Shown: positions 9,401 to 17,490 of the stretch, piece by piece | How the letters are laid out: the number at the start of each line of letters is the position of its first letter | Position numbering within the stretch: position 1 is the first letter of the stretch | Source: Isohypsibius dastychi | Taxonomy: Eukaryota; Tardigrada; Eutardigrada; Parachela; Isohypsibiidae | Length of the DNA: 44,796 nucleotides | Reading direction: 5' to 3' | Assembly (NCBI GenBank): GCA_034696485.1 | Contig: JAQIWT010000051.1 | Location: forward strand, 1 to 44,796 | Translations under genes and position numbers: made by a program | Notes under the pieces: model-generated | Database searches by the model: none | What the model was told of the DNA's origin: nothing | Seen by the model: the letters and a program-made list of their open reading frames with translations, nothing else

Positions 9401-11862
9401 TGTCAGCTTGGGGAAAGATTTTATCCAGACCGAATCGGATAAATGGCAGAAAAACTGTGAAAGAACCGTTGATCAGCAAGGAAATTTTGTGGAGCTACGG
9501 ACTCTGCCTCAGCCGACTTCGTCGATTCTGCAACAGACCCTGCAGGCAGGAAATCGAATGCAGGCGCCACAGAATTTCATCTTGTCGACGGGCGGACTGA
9601 GTCGCGCAGCTACTGGGTCGCCACTCAGTTTGCCGGGATATGCTACCCTGCAGCGCCGACCGTCGTTTCCGGCCGGCAGTCCCGTGAGTTTCTTATGATT
9701 TTATGAGCTGGCAAATTTTTCGGTTATTTGTTTTTGAAAGAGTGAGCATTCCGAGACGATTATGTACTTCCGGCTGTGTGCCGAATTCACTGTACTTGCG
9801 GACAGTGGGTTTTTCCAGTGAAAAATTCAGGAATGTTGTTGCTTCCCGTTTGTGTGAAGTTGCATTGTTTGCTTTTGGGAGTTTCAGTACCATTATTGAA
9901 TGTGCGAAGAATTGTTTTAGAACAATAATTTTCAGAATTATTAGAATTATTTTCAGAATTATTAGAAATATTATGAGAATCATTATTAGAGTTATTGGAT
10001 TTTTTTAGAATTATTTTATCACATATCGACCCTTTTTGTGGAAAATCCGTCAAAACTCTCGTTAAAAAACCAGTTGACGGGTTCGCAGGGCATCGAAAGT
10101 GGGACTGATATCATTTTCTGAATACCATGTAATCTAAATTGACTTTGGTTTTTACAGATTTTCTCAGTTATTTTCATTTAGTATTGCTTTTTTTGTAAGC
10201 TTTATTCAATCAAATTGCAGTTTGATAGTTTGTTTTTTCCAGCTTCAAAGTCCACAAGTTCCCGGAAGTCCGTTACCTTCGATCGGAACTATGCATCCCA
10301 TGCTGGGTGGCCAGCTCGTGAATAGTTCTGGAGTAGTCGTCTCGAACGCCACCATCACCAACTCCAACCAAACTAAGGCAACCGGAAGTACTTCGAATGC
10401 CAACGCCCTCGCTATGCTAACTCAGGTGTTCGAACAACTTCAAAATGCCACCAATAACAACCAGACTGCCGGAGTGTCTGCATCGGTCGTGCCAACCGGT
10501 GGAGCTTTAACTATTGGAAATCGGACATTCTCGAGTAATGAGGTGCAGAAGTTGAGAGAATATTTGGCGGTGCGAGGCATTCATGGAACCGATCAAGTCA
10601 TTTATGGTCTTCTTCGGGAATTTCACGCTCGAGGCGGTTTAGGAATCATGAATAATCTGAATCAGCAACCGGTGCAGGTTCAGCAGCAGCAACAACAGCA
10701 GCAGCTGTCTGGGACACCGGAAAACGTGGTGGTTGCGGCGACTTCCGGTCCGACTTTGGTATCGATTGGCGGAACTCAGAACAGAATGGTAATAATGTCA
10801 TTTTGATTTGATTTTGAAAATTGCTGTATTTTGAAAAGAACAAGGCTTCACATGTTTATCACTGCGAGTTGTTTAATGATAATTGACCGGAAACCAGAAT
10901 TTTACTCAATTTCGTTCATCGCTCTTTTTCTCGTTTTCCGATTTGTTGCGATAACATTTCGATTAGAGCTTTCCTGTTGGTCTTGTCCTGAGATTATCGA
11001 TTAGTGGATTTTTTGTGGAATTTCGTAGTTTTGTATTTGTTTTTCTTAATTTTGGCAGGCTTTTTCTCTGATTTGTTCTTTTCGAGTAATTTGCTTGAAT
11101 CGCGAATGTTCGGGATTACCTTGAGAGGATTTGTCAATGTGAAAAACTAGAGTTTTTACCACTTTGTATTTCTAGCCTACGACTTCGGGTCAGACGACGA
11201 TGGTGACTGGCATGTCACCGAACGTAACTCTCCGTCCAGGCACCAATACTGTCAATTTGGGACAGAACGTCATCCAGATTCCCGGCTCTTCTGCGGTCGG
11301 GCAGATTACTGTGAATATGACCCCACGGATGAATATCACTACAACTGCTGCCCAGCGTCAGCAAACCCAGAATATTCGACGAGCAGCTCCTTCTGGAATG
11401 ATCTCAAAACTCCAAACAACCACCTCGGGAACGGTATGTATCTTCTAGTGTTCAGGTGTTCATAATACTGAGTTCGGAGTACTTTAGGCACTTCCGGCTC
11501 AGCAACGTGCTCAGACTCCATCAACCACACTCCGTTCCGCTGGTCCAGCAAGTCTTCCAACCACAGCGGGTGCAGTGCGATTGAACGTCTCTCAGTTTGA
11601 ACAGCTTAGGGGAGCTATCCGGGATGGACAACATATCATCACTCCCCTGACAAGTGATTCTGCAACGGCTAGGTTTCGAAACCCCGCTGGCCAGCAACCG
11701 CTACAAATCCCTTCGAACGCAGTTGTCGTGACTTCTAGTGGCCCTCTGCCACCCATTTTAACCGCGACCCATTCGCATCCTCATTTACATTTGCAATCAG
11801 TACCGGAAGTGAAACCCAATTCGCCAGCGAACCCTCCTGCCAACCCCGATGGATCTTCGTAG
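484..11862 (+). CDS. dom: Domino/EP400-type SWR1-family ATPase (5' partial, multi-exon)
   Basis: ATP-dependent nucleosome remodeller; known members work in the nuclear Tip60/p400 or SWR1-like complex and exchange H2A for H2A.Z. Exons placed by in-frame GT..AG junctions: 484-576, 682-996, 1572-1934, 2420-2556, 2618-3171, 3313-3706, 3863-4053, 4469-4835, 5196-5310, 5581-5886, 6092-6220 (donor uncertain), 7137-7181, 7768-7954, 8149-8399, 8507-8761, 9147-9683, 10243-10788, 11176-11433, 11488-11862 (TAG). Phases agree throughout and total about 1805 codons. Order: SNF2 lobe 1, long insertion, helicase C lobe, acidic linker, SANT-like domain, Gln/Ser/Thr-rich tail. The SANT and poly-Q tail favour EP400/Domino-A over SRCAP, which lacks SANT. 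The N-terminus with the HSA domain is missing because the window starts inside the gene. The weakest junction is 6220/7137. Confidence 0.93.
682..1934 (+). other. dom: SNF2_N ATPase lobe 1 of the Domino homologue (two exons)
   Basis: Two exons encode RecA-like lobe 1. The Walker A motif DEMGLGKT lies at 793-816 and the Walker B box DEAQ at 1678-1689, with the [11 protein letters not shown] motif following it. The DEAQ form and the [16 protein letters not shown] context are those of SRCAP/EP400/Swr1. All catalytic motifs of the lobe are intact, so the ATPase should be active. The intron between the exons (997-1571) holds nothing I recognise. The preceding exon 484-576 encodes the short lead-in ending LSSTE. 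Confidence 0.93.
2062..2129 (+). repeat. 68-bp intronic element R1, copy 2
   Basis: Second copy of the element at 338, in the intron 1935-2419. Differences cluster in the putative loop and near one stem base, while the pairing blocks are kept. It is followed immediately by ACCGGAAGT (2131) and then a hairpin with 9-base arms, AATCACATT/AATGTGATT, at about 2140-2159. Confidence 0.7.
2618..4053 (+). other. dom: Inter-lobe insertion of the split ATPase (three exons)
   Basis: After the conserved [18 protein letters not shown] stretch at the end of lobe 1, three exons (2618-3171, 3313-3706, 3863-4053) encode roughly 330 residues before lobe 2 resumes at [13 protein letters not shown] long insertion between the ATPase lobes is the hallmark of the INO80/SWR1 family, where it docks the RuvBL1/RuvBL2 ring. 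The insertion itself is poorly conserved in general, and I identify no further domain in it. It ends in [13 protein letters not shown], which is family-typical for the return into the helicase C lobe. Confidence 0.85.
4164..4291 (+). ncRNA. Candidate intronic H/ACA-box snoRNA, copy 1
   Basis: A 126-base block (4164-4289) repeated at 5353 with only five differences. It can be drawn as two hairpins joined by a hinge and closed by ACA. Hairpin 1: basal TGAG/CTCA, an internal loop of about eight bases on each side, then CACC/GGTG and TGAG/CTCA with an apical loop. Hinge AGATAT at 4216-4221 (ANANNA except the last base). Hairpin 2: TCTTGAAA pairs with TTTCGAGA (one G-U) under a 13-base loop. ACA at 4286-4288 comes at the very end of the homology. 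The H/ACA class guides rRNA or snRNA pseudouridylation and is commonly carried in introns. The target is unknown. Confidence 0.55.
4469..5310 (+). other. dom: Helicase C-terminal lobe (two exons)
   Basis: Exons 4469-4835 and 5196-5310 encode RecA lobe 2: [17 protein letters not shown], the LRLDGST box, the [18 protein letters not shown] segment, and the arginine-finger motif [16 protein letters not shown], followed by the SVEENIF helix that closes SNF2 ATPases. All expected motifs are present with no frame damage. The junction splits the arginine codon of IYR (phase 2), and the split codon reads correctly when joined. Confidence 0.93.
5353..5480 (+). ncRNA. Candidate intronic H/ACA-box snoRNA, copy 2
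   Basis: Second copy of the block at 4164, in the intron between the exons ending 5310 and starting 5581. Three of the five changes lie in the apical loop of hairpin 1, one beside an unpaired base in that stem, and one in the guide-pocket side next to the basal stem; hairpin 2, hinge (5405-5410) and ACA (5475-5477) are identical. That pattern fits a conserved RNA fold better than a neutral duplicate. It lies in the same orientation as the host gene, as expected for processing from the spliced intron. A transposon-derived repeat remains possible. Confidence 0.55.
5581..5886 (+). other. dom: Acidic linker exon after the ATPase
   Basis: A 102-codon exon, open in phase 0 at both ends. It contains an alternating [12 protein letters not shown] region and then an acidic run of Glu/Asp around 5737-5775, followed by [21 protein letters not shown]. 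Its place corresponds to the region after the helicase lobe in SRCAP/EP400/Domino where acidic and coiled stretches precede a conserved short block. Acidic runs in these remodellers often contact histones, but no specific histone motif can be assigned here. The minus-strand Ser-rich reading frame opposite the acidic tract is only its shadow. Confidence 0.85.
6092..6631 (+). CDS. dom: Exon with alternative basic C-terminal tail (Domino-B-like short form)
   Basis: The exon starts at a clear acceptor (TTCTTTTAG) with a charged helix [17 protein letters not shown] and stays open to a TAG at 6629-6631. Its second half is strongly basic and Ser/Thr/Pro-rich, with an AT-hook-like GGRPMRS near 6531-6551. 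If transcription or splicing stops here, the protein ends about 1,124 residues after the first visible codon, without SANT or poly-Q. A candidate internal donor after 6220 (AAG|GTTCGA) would instead join in frame to the exon at 7137. Drosophila domino makes A and B forms with alternative C-termini, so an equivalent arrangement is plausible; expression is not shown by sequence. Confidence 0.65.
   Translation, partial: EDVEQKKREWELKRIEQAKAEKLKAEEEAKAPFTVSRPLMDPKVRKVSPTKAKPKSEVKSKARASSSVRANKRLSEPVVPAESSSSRRASKVLPPEMKTPTMTKKTTKIEVSILKKPVRTDDPDFELPNNSGSKGASTLNGMGKKSGGRPMRSPTRVATPHNLSISTRAQTRSVGRNAK
7137..7954 (+). other. dom: Two small exons bridging ATPase and SANT regions
   Basis: A 45-base exon (7137-7181, [15 protein letters not shown]) and a 187-base exon (7768-7954) are flanked by consensus acceptors and GTGAGT/GTAAAG donors. 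The second reads [18 protein letters not shown] and then [11 protein letters not shown], matching in position and character the EP400/Domino block that lies between the post-ATPase region and SANT and is rich in Pro and acidic/aromatic residues. Phase (0, then 1) agrees with the exon at 8149. The intron between them, about 590 bases, carries ACCGGAAGT right after the donor and an AT-rich stretch of TATAATA units near 7558-7600. Confidence 0.75.
8149..8761 (+). other. dom: Divergent SANT/Myb-like domain (two exons)
   Basis: Exons 8149-8399 and 8507-8761. The first ends [13 protein letters not shown], the typical start of the EP400/Domino SANT helix 1 (W..EDW.L). The second continues with [18 protein letters not shown] and [13 protein letters not shown], corresponding to SANT helices 2-3 and the following basic segment of p400-type proteins. 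The spacing between helices is enlarged and several core residues differ, so this is a divergent SANT. Upstream in the first exon is a basic [12 protein letters not shown] stretch; after the domain comes KKKRKMAGR, a likely nuclear localisation signal. In p400/Domino-A the SANT region works with Tip60 complex partners. Confidence 0.75.
9147..9683 (+). other. dom: Post-SANT exon
   Basis: A 179-codon exon opening with [18 protein letters not shown] and then [12 protein letters not shown]. The latter recalls the THTQLYTSHFDLM-type block that follows SANT in EP400, supporting the assignment. The rest is low in hydrophobic residues and rich in Ser, Gln, Pro and Arg, with no folded domain that I recognise. 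A helical [17 protein letters not shown] segment stands out. The donor after 9683 (CCC|GTGAGT) is strong. Two copies of the ACTTCCGG motif lie inside the coding sequence. Confidence 0.8.
9922..10017 (+). repeat. Imperfect AGAATTATT microsatellite-like tract
   Basis: AT-rich stretch inside the intron 9684-10242 built from variants of TTATTAGAAT/AGAATTATTT. Simple-sequence expansion; no coding or regulatory role visible. The rest of this intron shows nothing recognisable apart from one ACTTCCGGC at 9766. Confidence 0.6.
10243..10788 (+). other. dom: Ser/Thr/Asn-rich exon with poly-Q tract
   Basis: A 182-codon exon open in phase 0, acceptor TTTTTTCCAG, donor ATG|GTAATA. Its sequence is rich in Ser, Thr, Asn and Gln, with an embedded helical block [18 protein letters not shown] that may be a conserved motif, and a glutamine run (about eight Gln, CAG/CAA mixed) at 10681-10704. 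Poly-Q and Q-rich tails are typical of Domino-A and EP400. Three ACCGGAAGT-type 9-mers fall in coding sequence. Confidence 0.8.
11176..11862 (+). other. dom: Last two exons, Thr/Pro/Gln-rich C-terminus
   Basis: Exons 11176-11433 and 11488-11862 end at TAG 11860-11862. They encode repetitive Thr/Gln/Pro segments, a [18 protein letters not shown] helix comparable to the TPAHFQLLRQ-type motif in the EP400 tail, and a His-rich HSHPHLHLQ run before the end at NPDGSS. The 54-base intron between the two exons is the shortest in the gene and keeps phase 0. An AATAAA at 12450 is the first canonical polyadenylation signal I see downstream. Confidence 0.78.
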
Positions 11863-12500
11863 TTGACTCTGGTCTTCCGTGGATGTTTCGTATAGTTTGG
11901 AGACTGTTGTGTTTTTTAATTGAATTCAGCTGAGAAGTTTTGCCGAATGGATAGAATCTCGTTTTCCGACATTGAACTTGTTTTGTTTATTATTTCTTTT
12001 TCGCCTTTGATGTTCATTTTTGGGATTTTCTGGAGATTTCGGCGCGATAGTGTTCCTTGTGTTAACTGTACCAAACTTTACCGAAACGTTAAAAATTTCC
12101 ACAAATGCCTCTAGAATTGCTGAATTCTTCTCGTTTTATGCAGTTACATCATGAAAAACAAATTCTGCTCCAAACGTCCGGTTACGAATTAATCGAGAGC
12201 AGTGGTGGATTTAACAAAACTTCCATAGGGGGAGATTTGCTAGCTCCTATTAGCGAAGCGGAAGATGGACCGCTGTTCGCTTTGCTCAGCGAAGCGTATA
12301 AAAGGGGGGGGGGGGTCCGTCCCCCATTGGGGGAGCTACCTCAATCTCGTGGGGAAATCCTCCCTCCCCCGGAAACCCACCACTGGTCGAGAGCGTCAAC
12401 ATAGAGATTGCAGTTCGCGCTTTGGACCAATCAGTCAGCCTGAAATAGGAATAAATTAGCTGAACTCGCGCAGCTGATCCCCTCTAGTCAGTCAGCAAAG
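11863..12500 (+). other. Presumed 3' UTR and downstream flank of the Domino homologue
   Basis: No coding signal. AATAAA at 12450-12455 is the best polyadenylation signal. A run of 12 G at 12304-12315 begins the series of G/C homopolymers that marks the following transposon-rich DNA. Confidence 0.4.
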
Positions 12501-13200
12501 CCCAATTTATTAAGACTACATCTCCTGGTATCGAGAATCGAACCGATAACGTGATCAAAGATCTTTTTGATGCGAACTTGATAAGTCGAAATCGTGAAAG
12601 AGAAGCGATGAAAAGGCCCAGATAAAAAAGTGAAAAACAGAATGAGAGAAATTTGAAGATGCGCTAGAGTTAAGAGCAGATAGTCTTGAGTTAGTAAGTT
12701 ATAAATAGACTGTGCTGCCGGCTCATGCTCTGCCTGGCTGTCAGCCTTGAAGAGGTCGGCGAGGCTGACGAAACAGTTGATGATATAACCTAACACCAGC
12801 GAAGATATTCGCTCGACCACCGTCATTCTTACTGAAAGGACAACTTTCTGACCATTTCATTCAAACGGATGCTGCTCTTTCTCAGAGAGCTCATGCACTC
12901 ATCCTAAGCCGAAAAACTTCAATGTAGCAAACTGTCTCCCCAGGTGTCAATGAGTTTCAGTACCACTGTAGGTTAGCCATGGCTTTGTTGCACTAAGACC
13001 CGGGAGCGTCTGGGGATGGGTGCAGAAAACTGCCAGCCCCCCCCCCCCCCCCCCTCGGCTCCTTTCACCGCGCCATTTCTTTACACGTTTTAACACACGT
13101 GAGGACATAACGGAGCGCCTTCGTTGGCCGCGTCTGGGAATCAGTCATACTATAAAACACCTAAATATTCTGGATTACCTCCCTCTCGTCATTTCCAATA
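12501..13200. other. Stretch without recognisable gene
   Basis: Contains an 18-base C run (13037-13054) and a minus-strand reading frame of 112 codons (12488-12826) that resembles no family I know and has no supporting splice or motif signal. Probably decayed repeat DNA. Confidence 0.4.
13037..13054. repeat. C18 homopolymer, one of seven long G/C runs
   Basis: Other runs: G12 at 12304, G16 at 16109, G13 at 19817, C8 at about 25175, C10 at 38259, G11 at 44577. None of this length occurs in the first 12.3 kb. Confidence 0.85.
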
Positions 13201-13209
13201 ACGCATGAG

Positions 13210-13545
13210 GTGGGCACCTGTTCATACGCATAGTTGAGCATCCAGTTCTCTATCAAAACACGTCATCTCTTCAGTCTAGCATTAGTGAGGAGCTTTGATT
13301 TCATTGACGATTTCATGGTGAGCTTCTCCAAGGTTTCCCTTGACGTAGAATGGTAGAATCAATGTTCTTCCACACACATCGATCTCATAGTGAGCATTGG
13401 AGTCTCATTGGTCAATATGGTTGGAATCAAACGTCATTCTCACGTTTTTCCACGCGACCGGCATGAACATTATTGCAAAGTGACACACTTGCACCACAGT
13501 CAACCGTGTCAAGGACAGACTCACCGTCAACAGTTGCCCCTAAAG
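13210..13545 (-). pseudogene. Retropepsin-like fragment of an LTR retrotransposon
   Basis: Read on the minus strand, this stretch gives a segment ending VDCGASVSL, close to the D-T/S-G-A active site of retroviral-type aspartic proteases, with Cys in place of the usual Thr. After a frame change it continues with EIDVCGRTLILPFYVKGNLG, which fits the second half of the retropepsin fold. No intact frame survives: at least one frameshift and one stop separate the parts. It is most likely a remnant of a Ty3/gypsy or BEL element. The flanks to about 14 kb give no clear gag or reverse transcriptase. Confidence 0.45.
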
Positions 13546-13949
13546 TAAGAATTGTTTAATAATGTGAAATGAAGAACAGATTGTCTTTTCTAGCCAGCAG
13601 AAATGTCAACTGGGATGAGTGTTGCGGGAAAATTCTCATACGTCTCAGGCTTTCAAAATTCTCAGATTGGGCTAGTCTGTTTGGTGGAAAATTTAGTTTT
13701 TCTGGAATGCCAGATGGCTTGCGGTTCCTGAAGAAGTTGTTAACTCGAAAAAATTGTGTTCGTTGGATTTCTGTGGTTCGCTATCGGGATCGGATGCCTT
13801 TTGTGAGGTTGACGAAGTTCGGACTCACTCTCGAGGCAGCATCTGAATCTCACTGTAGAACTCATAGTGCTCTGTGGCGAAACCAGCCACGTCAAGGATG
13901 GCAATTCAACGTTTGACGAAAACAATTGGAAAATTAATCGTGAGCGCAA

Positions 13950-15584
13950 TTACAGTGATCTGGTGGTGAAACTATTTGGTATCAGAGCGATTACAAACAA
14001 CTCAAATCAAACTCACTGTGATCGTGCATGAATCTAATGAAGAGCTTCAAAATTCACGAGCTGGATCAACAGAAGTATTTGTGCAACACAACAAGGTCTG
14101 CCGCCAGTGTTTCGCTGCCGTTAGTCAGCAATAATTCTTGAAATTTGGCAAGTAATGGTATTTCGTCAGACAAGATAAAAAACCGTCATCCTGTTCAGCA
14201 GCAAACATTTTCGGAGTTCGAGTGGGCCGAGTAACTATTATTAACTTTGAATAACGATGTCAACTGCGATAGCGATTCATCGACGTACAGGAAATTAAAG
14301 CAACGATCAGCCGATCGCTATCACAGATCTCCCAATGATTCCCTCGGAAACCTTGATTGAGTCCTCGCTCGGTTGATAGGCTGACACCACTCAACATGTG
14401 AGCCTGCCCCACTCGTCCCTTTTAAATACTTACTCGCTTGCTTTTGCGAACAGGCAATTCCAGTGGATAAAATAATTCAAACAACGAGGTTGAAATCATG
14501 ACCTTTCATGGAATTATTGGGAAATCTGTATGGGCAGATCGCATGATGCCTCAGAATTTATTCAAATAGCATCTGACACCTCAGACGGGTTTCAGGGAGA
14601 GCACTATTCAGTGAAGAGCCAAACGGGAGTGGGCGAGCGTTAGCACATTCCCACGAAGGGGCTTCACAGTTGATTTACAAGTTCTCGCTGGTACTCGTAT
14701 TGCGTTCACTGCCCTGATGTGGATGTTTAATATCCGGAATATCACAGGGTTCATCATGGATGTATTGAAACATCGCAACTACTTTGGTAGATTTAGGTGG
14801 TTTTAAACATCGATACTGACTGTACCGTTGCTGTGGAGAGAGTTTCCGACGCCGTTGTTTGTTATGGATATCCTGATTGTCAAATCTGTACACTATTTTG
14901 CGTCTGGAGCGGCCTTAAAAATTACAGTGGGATCACGATGAAATTTCTGAAGGGCAGGCCATTGACCCATTTGATATGATGCCGAATAAGGGCTTCGCTT
15001 ATTTATGAGCTCCATACCTGAGGACTGCCTGCATTGACTTCAGATCCTCTCAACCCCTCACCGAATCGCTCTAGTTGATTGACTATAATGACAAACCAAA
15101 GATATTCCATGATTTCATATGCCATAAGAATAAAACCCACCAATAAGCAACATTGAAGAATGCAACATTGAAGAACCGAAAAATCACCAATTCGAAGAAC
15201 TTTCAATTCACACATGACCGTAGAACGGGACAAACCACTGTATTGATCTTGATCTGGGCACCGTATTTGGTGTGGATCACACTGCCCGGATTTTATCTCA
15301 GTTCTCATCTTGTCCGACCCTCGATTCGCACTGAAGCAGCGTTCTTTCATTTCAAGAACAACAATTGTTCCACTCACAATTCAAGAACTGACTTTCGCGC
15401 AAGCACTACCAGTTTTGATCAAATACAAACTATTCACACTGTTTTTTTTCCTATGTTTTTTCTCCTCTGACTAACACGTGAAAAAATCAACGAAAAATCA
15501 TTTTGTTGTTTTCTGCCTTTATCTGATCCGTCCAGAGCCTGCCGGGGACGTCAGAACTAGGCGGAATTTCACAAGAGCCGTTAG
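13950..15584. other. Stretch without recognisable gene
   Basis: Both strands are full of stops; the longest frames (such as 15003-15377 minus) match nothing I recognise. Likely decayed transposon DNA. Confidence 0.4.
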
Positions 15585-15675
15585 TACATCTCCGCCAAAA
15601 AGAAGTCCTTACTTGGGCCTGCCCACTCAGTCATTCGATAGTGCGAAGTGAGAACTTCTTTTTGGCGGAGACGTA
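15585..15675. mobile_element. TA-flanked MITE, family A copy 1 (91 bp)
   Basis: Inverted ends of about 20 bases: CATCTCCGCCAAAAAGAAGT on the left and its near-complement ACTTCTTTTTGGCGGAGACG on the right, each bordered by TA. Size, TA border and lack of coding capacity fit a Tc1/mariner-type non-autonomous element. A related copy is at 35098-35196; the two share the internal segment around ACTCAGTCATTCGATAG. Confidence 0.7.
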
Positions 15676-15914
15676 TGCCTAATTAGGTTGCAGGTAATAC
15701 TCGTCATATCTCAGAAAGAATAGTATGGCATATAACTGTGGCGGACCACACGTACTGCAGCAAATTCGATGCTGAACCTTCGAAGAAATGCAAATTGCCT
15801 TCCACGGCTGGAAAGCGGACAGACCAATCAGGCGGTACAAACTGTTTTTAAAGGAGCCGCAATAGCTGACCAATGACGTTATGAACTCATTTCGTTGGGC
15901 TTCAAACCCACTGG

Positions 15915-15944
15915 TGGTTAAATAACTGCACAGTTATTTAACCA
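15915..15944. repeat. Perfect hairpin with 14-base arms
   Basis: TGGTTAAATAACTG and its exact reverse complement separated by CA. No terminator or element boundary is otherwise obvious here; it may be the centre of an older palindromic element. Confidence 0.6.
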
Positions 15945-16839
15945 ACCTGTCGTGTTACTTGTCCATCATCATTGGGGATGTCCATTGGCGCTGAGGCGAA
16001 AAGTGGGTTGAGGAACTTTCCAATTATTGAGAGAAGGTATGAAAATGTACGATGACTACAGCCAGCTCATGAAGCAGCCCTGTTCCAGTCGATTTGCGTC
16101 GGAGGCGAGGGGGGGGGGGGGGGGTTGGCACCTGGAGGAGCTCATTTTTGGCAACCTCATGGGAGGTTAAATTGAGAACTTACATGATATGTAGATGACA
16201 TCCATGTCCGAACCGCATGTGGCAGAACAACCGAGTTCATTCCCGTCTACAATTATATGTTGAGTCGCGAACGGATTCACACCTTCTGCTGCCCGGCATG
16301 TGGGGGGTCTTTATCAATTAGATTCTGATGTGCCAACGCCTTTTCTCGTGGACACAAATGTCTGGCACTATTTTATCTGCAAGAGTCTTTTGGAACATCT
16401 CTTGTTCGGCTGTAATTAAATTGATCCGTCATTCGGTCTCGATTGATGAATATACATTAATGAAAGAAGAGAGCAATAGAAAAACCTCATCATTCTGTAG
16501 AATATATCAGCAGATTCTTGTAACGTTGTTTGAGGACGCAGAAAAGCTCGGTGATGCTCATCAGCTTCTCAAATTTATTTTTTTCTGAGGTGTTACCAGT
16601 CGGCGAATAGTGTATGCGAACAATTGGATATTCCGGCAAGATGTCGATTACTCAACTCAATGGTACTTGATCAGAAAGTAATCCACCAAGACCCAGAAAA
16701 AATTCAAGCGCAGAAACCATATTTCTCCCTCGAGGTTTGCGCCAATTTCGCTACCAGCACTCAACTGCTTGACAATGCTGATTCATCTCCCACAAACTTT
16801 TGAATCCTTATAGTAAAAGTCACGGGCTAAGCTGGCTTC

Positions 16840-17490
16840 AACGATCTGGTGACCATCATCTTGCAGATGTCACTGAAAATGACCAGGACGGACGAGCTGA
16901 CAGCCGAAATCTTTTGAGAAGAGTAGCCCACGTGCTGGATTCGAATGAAAAGCTCTCGTTTCGAAACCTCGCATTGAGCTAACTGGGTCAACTTCAGAGC
17001 ACTAAAATCGGATGGTGCTCGCAATCAAATCGAGTTCGAACGCCATATCAAGAAGAAGGGAGAATTGGTCACCATTCCAACTGACGAGCAGCGAATGTGT
17101 TTCGATCGAACTTTAGCCGTGGGGACAGCCTACGCGGACAACTTGAATAATACGGACAGAAAAGAGTGGAACACCTGCTGAACCCACGAGTGCTAAATGA
17201 CCCACTGTATCGTCCGGCCTTGGATTGCTATAGCCTGGCCGGTATAGAGCCTGGGCTCGTCCCTATGGATCGTTTTGAGCAACTGACAGCGCTCCATTCA
17301 AGAATAGCATCAAATCTCCACCTGCCCATCAACCGACCAGCTGATCTATCAGATCAACAAGGAAGCCGCCAAGAGGACCATCCTGGTTTTTCACCATTGG
17401 CACTGTTCAACCATTTTGAAATTTTGCGGGTAGGTATGAGAAGAGAGCTTAATCCCGCAATTTATCTTTCCAGTGCAGTTGTTGAAGGTT
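16840..17490 (+). pseudogene. Decayed Polinton/Maverick-type DNA polymerase B fragment
   Basis: Three + strand frames follow one another in register with the amino-terminal part of the protein-primed PolB of Polintons: a TDELTAEI / RVAHVLDSNEKLSF segment, then a segment with EFERHIKKKGELVTIPTDEQ and FDRTLAVGTAYAD, then one with AGIEPGLVPMDRFEQL at about 17240-17285. Frames change at least twice and several stops are present, so no product is possible. The polymerase active-site motifs are not visible downstream. In Polintons this gene lies at one end and the integrase at the other, consistent with the integrase remnant at 36.3-36.7 kb. Assignment rests on pattern recognition of a divergent family. 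Confidence 0.5.

Noticed and set aside
16230-16330. Cys-pair motif (HTFCCPACGGS) as a zinc finger
   Set aside because: A single pair of cysteines in a short frame, no second ligand pair found.
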